DNA of 64,000 bases, from the NCBI RefSeq assembly GCF_015832195.1, contig NC_052046.1:36050911-36114910 (forward strand). Direction: 5' to 3'. This document shows positions 57,978 to 64,000 of the stretch, one piece after another (the stretch's first letter is position 1; each line of letters opens with the position of its first letter). Origin of the DNA: Motacilla alba alba. Lineage: Eukaryota; Chordata; Aves; Passeriformes; Motacillidae. Made by a program: the position numbers and the translations under genes. The notes under the pieces were generated by a model, which saw only the letters and a program-made list of their open reading frames with translations, searched no databases and was not told the origin of the DNA.

Positions 57978-60843
57978 AGGATCATGGAACTGGTAAATCG
58001 TGGAATGGATTGGGCTGAAAGAAAGCTTAAAACATTGTCTACTTCCAGGGGCTGGAAGAGACCTTAAAACATTGTCTGCTTTTAAGCCCCCACCATGAGC
58101 AGAGATCTCTCCCATAGACCAGGTTGCTCAGAGCCCATGCAGCCTGGCCTTGAACACTTCACTGGGTGGGGAATCTTAGTTTCTTAGAACAGTTTCTTAG
58201 GGAACTTGTTCCAATGCCTTACCACTCTCAGAATAAAGAATTTCTTCCTAATACCTAATCTCAACCCCCACTCTTTCAATTTAAAACCATCCCCCCTTGT
58301 TCTCTCACTCCATGCCCTTGTGGATAGTCCTTCTCCCACCTTCTTGTACCCCCTTTAGTTACTGGAAGGCTGCAGTAAGTTGACTTCAGAGCTTGCTCTT
58401 CTCCAGGCGGAATAATTCTGAGCCTGTCCTTGCAGGACAGCTGTTCCATCCCTCTAATCAATTTGATCCTCTGGAGTTACCTCAAAAGTCCAATGTCCTT
58501 CCTGTTCTGGGACCTCAGTGCTGGATGCAGGGTTCCAGGTGGGGTCTCACCTGAGTGGAGCAGAGGAACAGAATTCCCTCCCTCTCCTGCTGCCCACGCT
58601 GCTTTGGATGCAGCCCAGGACACTTTTGGCTTTCTGGGCTGTGAATGCTCATGGCTGGGTCATGTCCTGCCTCTCACCCAGCAGCACCCCTAAGTCCTTC
58701 TCACAGGGCTGCTCTCGATCCGTTCACCCCCAGCCTGTGCTGGTACTGGGAGTGTCCTGACCAAGGTGCAGCACCTTGTTCCGGGTTTTGTTAAACCTCA
58801 TGAGATTCCCATGGGCTCAAACTTGTCCAGATTCCTCTGGATGGCATCCTGACCTTCATTGGTGTCTACAGCACCACTCAGTTTGGGATCGTCTGCAAAT
58901 TTGCTGAGGGTGCACTTGATCCTTTCATCTATGTCATTGATGGAGACATGGACTAACTCTGTTCCCAATACCCACACAGGAGAGACAGCTCTTGACCCTG
59001 ATGTCCATTAGGACTCTGAGCCATTGACCACTACTCTCTGGATGCTGCTGTCCAACCAATTTCTTATCCACTGAACAGTCTGCCCATCAAATCTTCTGTC
59101 CCCAAGTTATATAGAAGGATGTTATGAGGAACTTCTCTAAAGCTATACAGATTAAATGACATCTGTAGTGCTACCCTTGACCTCTGGTGTGGTCCTTCCG
59201 TCATAGAAAACCTTTTGGTTGATCAGGGAGAACTTGCCCCTGGTAAAGACCCTCTGACTGTCCCAAATCACCTCCCTGTCCTAGGACCACCTCCTGATTC
59301 TAGGAGGATCTGTTCCATGACCTTCCCAGGCACAGAGGTGAGGCTGACAGGTTGGTAGTTCCTGGGGTTCTCCTGTCCATCCTTTTTAAACATTGGTATG
59401 TTTCCCTTGTTCCAGACATTTGGGTCTTTACCGAATTCCACAATTTTTCAGATATGGAAAGTGACTTGGCAGCCTATTCCCTCAGGACTGTGAGGTGCAC
59501 ATCATCAGGCCCCATGGACTTGTGTATGTTCAGGCTCCTCAGATGGTCAGAATCCTCATCTTCATTTAAAGTGGGAAGCACTTTGCTCCCTCAGTCCCCA
59601 TCCTGCTGTCCATTTACTTAATAGGTGTGGGAAGAGAAGTTGCCATTGAAGACTGAGGCAAAAAATGTTATTGAGCTCCTCAGCCTTCTTGTCATCAGTT
59701 GCTACCAGCATTCCAGCCTTGCTTATGCCAGGGTGTATGTGTATACACTTTCTTTGCCTTCCTTTTCTGACTGACAAATCTGTAGAAGCCCTTTTTGTTA
59801 TCCTTTGCATCTCTTGTAAAGTTCAGCTCCAGCTTCACTTTGGCTTTCCTCACCCCAAAGGTGTACAACAAGTCTGTGCCCCTGTATTCTTCATAGAATA
59901 CTTTTCCCCTGTCTCCACTGGCTATGCATTTGTTTCTTGTCCTTTAGTTTGACCAGCAGTCCTTGTACTCTTTCATTCCTGTCTCTTGCCTTCCTTGCCA
60001 TTTCTTGTGCCATTGGATCACTAGCTCTTGTGCTCTGTGGAAGGTGTCCTCAAAGATCTGCCAGTTCTGTTCTGCTCCCTTGTTTCTGAAAGCAGCGTTA
60101 CAAGGGTTCCTACTGACTAACTCATTGAAGAAGTGGAATTTTGCTCTTCTGAAGCTCAGGGCCCTGGCTTTGCCCTTTGCCTCACCCATTTCCCGCCAAA
60201 CTGTGAACTCCACCTGTGCATGATCACTGCAGACCAGGCTGTCTCCCATCGTGGTGTCCCTGATTAGCTCCCTTAGGTTTGTGACCATCAGGTCCAGAAT
60301 GGCATCCCTTCTGGTAGGGTTGTTACCTGGGTTAAGGAGTTATGCTCCATGTATTCCAGGAATCTCTCGGATTGCCTACAGTTTGCTTTGCTACTTTTCC
60401 TTCAGACACTGAGGTGTCTGAATCCTCCCAGTAGGACAAGAGCCTGTGTGATCCTTCCTGTAGCTGGAGCAGGAAGGTCTCATCAATAGGCTACTCTTGG
60501 TCATGGACCTGTAGTGACACCAAGCACAAGATTCCCTTTGTTACCTCAGTCTCTGTTTCTTACCCACAGGCTTTTAACTGGTCATTGTTGTTCTTAAGTT
60601 CACACGTTGTTCTTCACAGATGGCTCATCACACTCAATGCACTTCTTGACGTAGAGGGCAGCCCCTCCATCTCTCCTTCCCTTGTCCCTTCTGAATAGGC
60701 TGTAACCATCAATGGCTGCAGTTGAGTCATGGGATTTATCCCACCAAGTTTCAATAATGGCAGTTTAAGTTTCTTGGTTCCTATGCATTAAGAAATTGAG
60801 GCATCTGTTAGTGAACCTGCCACTGAAAAGAGCTGAGGCCCCA
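57978..60843 (-). mobile_element. Long CR1 LINE with broken ORF2
   Basis: Reading from 60843 leftwards, the order is part of the endonuclease domain (CSDHAQVEFTV near 60240), the endonuclease-RT linker (FRRAKFHFFNELVSR; DDKKAEELNNIF), RT motifs ([20 protein letters not shown] near 59280-59370; HNILLYNLG; a decayed form of the FADDTKLSG catalytic motif near 58880-58900) and the 3' UTR. ORF2 is broken by many stops and frameshifts, and the FADD site itself is altered, so it is dead. ORF1 and the 5' end are missing. At 2.9 kb it is the longest transposon in the window. Confidence 0.88.
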
Positions 60844-61621
60844 GGACAGTTAAGGAGGTGGTAAATTACTTACTTTACTACTGTGGTGATTTTGCTATTG
60901 AAGGTGTGTAAGTTTTTCCCTTTGTGGCTGAGAGTATGCGTGGGTCCTGTTGGAATATGTGAACAGCTGGTCACTAATGTGGTGATGTTTTCACCCTGTG
61001 AAGCTTGATTAAAAATTCTCAAGCAGAGGTAAAATATAAACATGTGCCCTAGTGCTAGAAGTGAAGTCAAAAAGACAGTTTCTGTAAAGTAAAAGTTCCA
61101 ATTTACAGAGATGTGTAAATTCAAAGTAGAATTCTCTTAGAAGAGAATAGGGTTTCAGTTTTCTTTGGAGTACTTGTAGTAGCATACTGCTATGCAGTAT
61201 TATTTTTTCAACATTGTTTTAAAGAAGAAATGCGTATGGGACCAGAAGAAAATATTTTTATGACTACATGATGCTCTGCATTGTTAATTTTGATTGTTGC
61301 CTTAGAGTGTTTTGTTGCTGCTACCAGAACTATTACAAGGAGATTATGGCTTCTGAGTATCTGGAAAAGTAGCTTTAGTCAAAGCTGATGCACTGGTTGG
61401 AGAATGTAGTCTGGTTTTCAGGAATGAATACTATGCCTGAGATGAGTGATCTGCAACAGATTTTTTTTTTGTTGTTCTTTACATCAGTTAAATACCTGAT
61501 ATGAGAAGAGGCTTTGTCTTGGGCTGTTCTGAAAATACTGGTCCACTAGTATTGTTTTTACTGTAATTATAGGCATTCCATAAAATAAGAGGCGACTGAC
61601 ATGTCTGAATCTATCTTTCAG

Positions 61622-61725
61622 GTCTAAAGCATGTCTTCCCCACTTGAGAAAGAGTAAGAACCCCCATATCCTGAACCTTAGTCCACCGATGAATCTGAAT
61701 CCCATGTGGTTCAAAAATCATTGTG
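61622..61725 (+). CDS. HSDL2: HSDL2 exon 5
   Basis: 104 nt, acceptor TATCTTTCAG, donor GTGAGT. It encodes residues 132-166: TSKACLPHLRKSKNPHILNL, then SPPMNLNPMWFKNHC. NLSPP (150-154) holds the Ser region preceding the catalytic Tyr. The frame joins cleanly on both sides. Confidence 0.96.
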
Positions 61726-62674
61726 GTGAGTAGCTTTCAGAGCCTTTGTTGCTATTTTGTGAGAAACATGTAAGTACCTGGTGAAGTGTGCAGTAGTTGC
61801 AGTGCAGAATGCCAGATCTCATGTCTTTAGCCCTGCATACAGACTGGCACTAACGGTTCCTCAAAGCATTTTGTACCTGACCTGCAAGAAATTGTTTTGT
61901 GGGAAAATGTAGGGCAAGTTTCCAGGCATCATCCATCATTTTTGTTTTCAGTGTAAGTCTGTGATTTTCTATGGGAATTGTTAGGATTACATATTTTCTG
62001 CTCCAAATAGAGACTGAAACCCAAAATTTATTTTCTTACCGATTCATCTTTTTTTTTTTTTTTTTTTTTATGGATATAGCTCAGTGTTCTGTTTTAATGT
62101 GGAAATTATTTTGAGGTGGAAAAAGAACTTTGTGTTATCTTGAAGTTAGTGTTGCTGATTTTAAAACTGTAGCGAAACCTTACCATTTTGGACACTTGTC
62201 ATGTTAAACTCCAGCAAGTTCCAGTTCTTCCCCCAAGAAAGTTTCCATTCTCAAAGTAGATAGGTAACAAGGATATAGAACTCCTGTTCCCCACTTTTTT
62301 TGTCTATAGGATTCTAGTTTGATCCTTAACAGCTACTATGCCTTAGGCATCTTAAAAAAAATTGATCGCTCTTGTCAGTGTAGCCTGTATAAAAAGCATG
62401 ACAAAATCCACCATGCAGCTAGGCTTAAACTTTCTTTTTGGCAGAGCATGTGTAGTTTTTATTTTGTTTGCAGTGAAAAGAAGATAGACTTCAGTTTGTA
62501 GCTGATGGAGATGGCAGGTAGAAGGAAAAGATTTTGACTCTAGGAAAGTACTGGTTTTTTCTGAAAGCCATGAATTTTACATGTGAACTAATTATCTGTT
62601 TTATCTTCCTCTCATAATTAAAATTAGATTTTACATAGAATCTAAACTTTTTGTTTTTTCACTTCTTATCTTAG
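61726..62674 (+). other. HSDL2: HSDL2 intron 5
   Basis: 949-nt AT-rich intron with a T21 run at 62049-62069. No gene or recognised repeat. Confidence 0.8.
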
Positions 62675-62773
62675 CTTATACCATTTCTAAATATGGGATG
62701 TCCATGTGTGTCTTGGGAATGGCAGAAGAATTTAGAGGAGAAGTTGCTGTCAATGCTTTATGGCCTAAAACAG
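62675..62773 (+). CDS. HSDL2: HSDL2 exon 6 (catalytic YxxxK motif)
   Basis: 99 nt, acceptor CTTATCTTAG, donor GTAAAT. It encodes residues 167-199, AYTISKYGMSMCVLGMAEEF and on to NALWPKT. Tyr168 and Lys172 form the YxxxK active-site pair; the matching Tyr168 is the proton acceptor in human HSDL2. Continuation exons (rest of the dehydrogenase, then the SCP2 domain) are not in the window. Confidence 0.96.
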
Positions 62774-64000
62774 GTAAATTTTTTTTAGTATTACTGAAAT
62801 ACTGACTTTCTGTGTTTTGTCTGCTAAAGCTTGTTTTATTTGACACTGAATATACTTCAGACTTCTTGTGAAATAGATTCAAGTGATTGAGCAGTTCTTT
62901 TATGTGTTATTTTTTCATTCTGCATGGGTTCTGGTTTTCATTGCTAGTTCTCACTAGACTGTTGTCACTTTGATCTAAGCTCATCTTCATCTAGTTTAAA
63001 ACTGCACAGTTGAAGTGTGTATGTAGTGTTTGGCTTGCCTCTGCTTTTTCTGATGCACCCAGTGTTTTGGTTTGGACAGAATCACAAAAATAATTGTGTG
63101 CTTTAATGAGTGGGTATTGAACATCTGAGTCTGTACTACTACTCAGAATTCCTTGCTAGTTAAACTGTGGGAGCTTACTGACAAGATAGATACCTCTGTA
63201 CATGTGGAAATAATTTTTAAAAGGCCTATTCCTAGAAGTTTTGGCACAGTGCAGTTCTGTGAAGAGCTATTCACAGAACCATCTGATTGCAAATGACAAG
63301 AAATTAAAGAGCTTTCTGGAAGAAAAATAGCTTAATGCTCCCATGTTGTATTAGCTTCAATTTGCTTTGTGTGGGTTAGTGAGGATAAGGACTGCTGTTG
63401 AGGTTTGGCCAGCTGTTTGCCAAGGAGGCCAGTCTCTTTTCCCCAAATATATTTATGGGCAGAAGTTATACTGAGTGTTAAAATCAATACCTGACAGAGG
63501 GTAATCCTGCCCCTTAGTGGTGTAAGCCCAGTCACTGTGTTAGAAAACATTACAAGAGTGTTTATTTCCTTAACGTGTGCAAGGAAGGAAGAAGGAAGAG
63601 GAGATAAAGATATGAACCAAGATCCTCTTCTGAGGATGGTGCTCCTGTTTAAGGAGTGTTTGTACACACACTTCAATGTTTTGCTGATAGGAATTGCAGG
63701 CCACTTTTAACCATTAGTGGGAACTGGAACTCTCTGATCTACTTTCTGTAAGGTGAGAAATGTGAGGAAAACTTAACTATTCAGACAAAATCAGACAAAT
63801 TTCTCTGCATGAATACAGTAGGTGATCATCAGTTGAACAGTTGGGTTGGTGTGCCTGACAGACTTGGTCTTTTTTCATTGGTCTGGATGCTTGCATCTTA
63901 AATGCTTCCAGTAAATGGATGTCTCATAGTTCTGCTCACTCTGTGAGTTCTACCCACAGAAATATTTTGGTAAGGGATTGACTTTTAAAATTATAGTTAT
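62774..64000 (+). other. HSDL2: HSDL2 intron 6 (partial)
   Basis: No further HSDL2 exon was found before the window ends. The sequence is AT-rich and unremarkable. Confidence 0.7.

Larger units (their letters stand above)
56661..61621 (+). other. HSDL2: HSDL2 intron 4
   Basis: 5-kb intron. A short reversed CR1 terminus (57413-57480) and a long CR1 copy (57978-60843) occupy more than half of it. The rest is AT-rich with nothing recognised. Confidence 0.85.

Noticed and set aside
59944..60288. 114-codon minus-strand open frame with clear protein similarity
   Set aside because: It is a surviving piece of CR1 ORF2 (endonuclease-RT linker) inside the dead LINE in HSDL2 intron 4.
62774..64000. 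Possible HSDL2 exon 7
   Set aside because: No segment continues the dehydrogenase after NALWPKT; the next exon must lie outside the window.

Overview
The window looks like a stretch of a bird chromosome, probably a songbird. It carries CR1 LINE copies and solo endogenous-retrovirus LTRs of avian type, and small intron-split vertebrate genes separated by tens of kilobases of AT-rich non-coding DNA. Two genes are recognised by protein similarity: KIAA1958 (minus strand, left) and HSDL2 (plus strand, right). Their human orthologues are neighbours on 9q32, and human chromosome 9 shares ancestry with the avian Z, so a Z-linked origin is likely but inferred.

Layout. 804-1956 is the large N-terminal coding exon of KIAA1958. 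About 31 kb of intron follows, ending at a CpG island (about 32.9-33.9 kb) with a strong minus-strand splice donor at 33374, which probably holds the non-coding first exon. The intron contains a perfect 110-bp tandem duplication, an LTR with intact target-site duplications (5420-5902), an LTR nested inside another LTR (21954-23202), three CR1 fragments and an A51 tract. 34-42.6 kb is mostly featureless intergenic DNA. HSDL2 starts at 52937 in a CpG island; six exons (residues 1-199 of about 418) lie in the window and the gene runs off the right edge. A 2.9-kb decayed CR1 element sits in its fourth intron.

The most interesting part is 42.7-53.9 kb. On the minus strand, between the two genes, there is a complete three-exon gene (47674-48799) for a 139-residue protein that is just a sterol-carrier-protein-2 (SCP2) domain ending in the peroxisomal targeting tripeptide SKL. 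Its closest relative that I recognise is the C-terminal domain of HSDL2. All four splice junctions are canonical and in phase, an in-frame stop precedes the ATG, and a poly(A) signal follows the stop. It looks like an inverted, stand-alone derivative of HSDL2's own C-terminal exons placed upstream of its parent.

This block (SCP2 gene, GC-rich segment, start of HSDL2) has a colinear but decayed second copy to its left (42.7-46.9 kb). That copy keeps a broken last exon of the SCP2 gene, a near-identical GC-rich segment of about 307 bp and a piece of HSDL2 intron 1 split by a later CR1 insertion. Recognisable copies of the first two SCP2 coding exons and of HSDL2 exon 1 are missing from it.

If functional, HSDL2 (dehydrogenase plus SCP2 domain) and the small SCP2 protein would both act on lipids in peroxisomes. 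KIAA1958 is a Crypton-derived nuclear-type protein unrelated to them in function.
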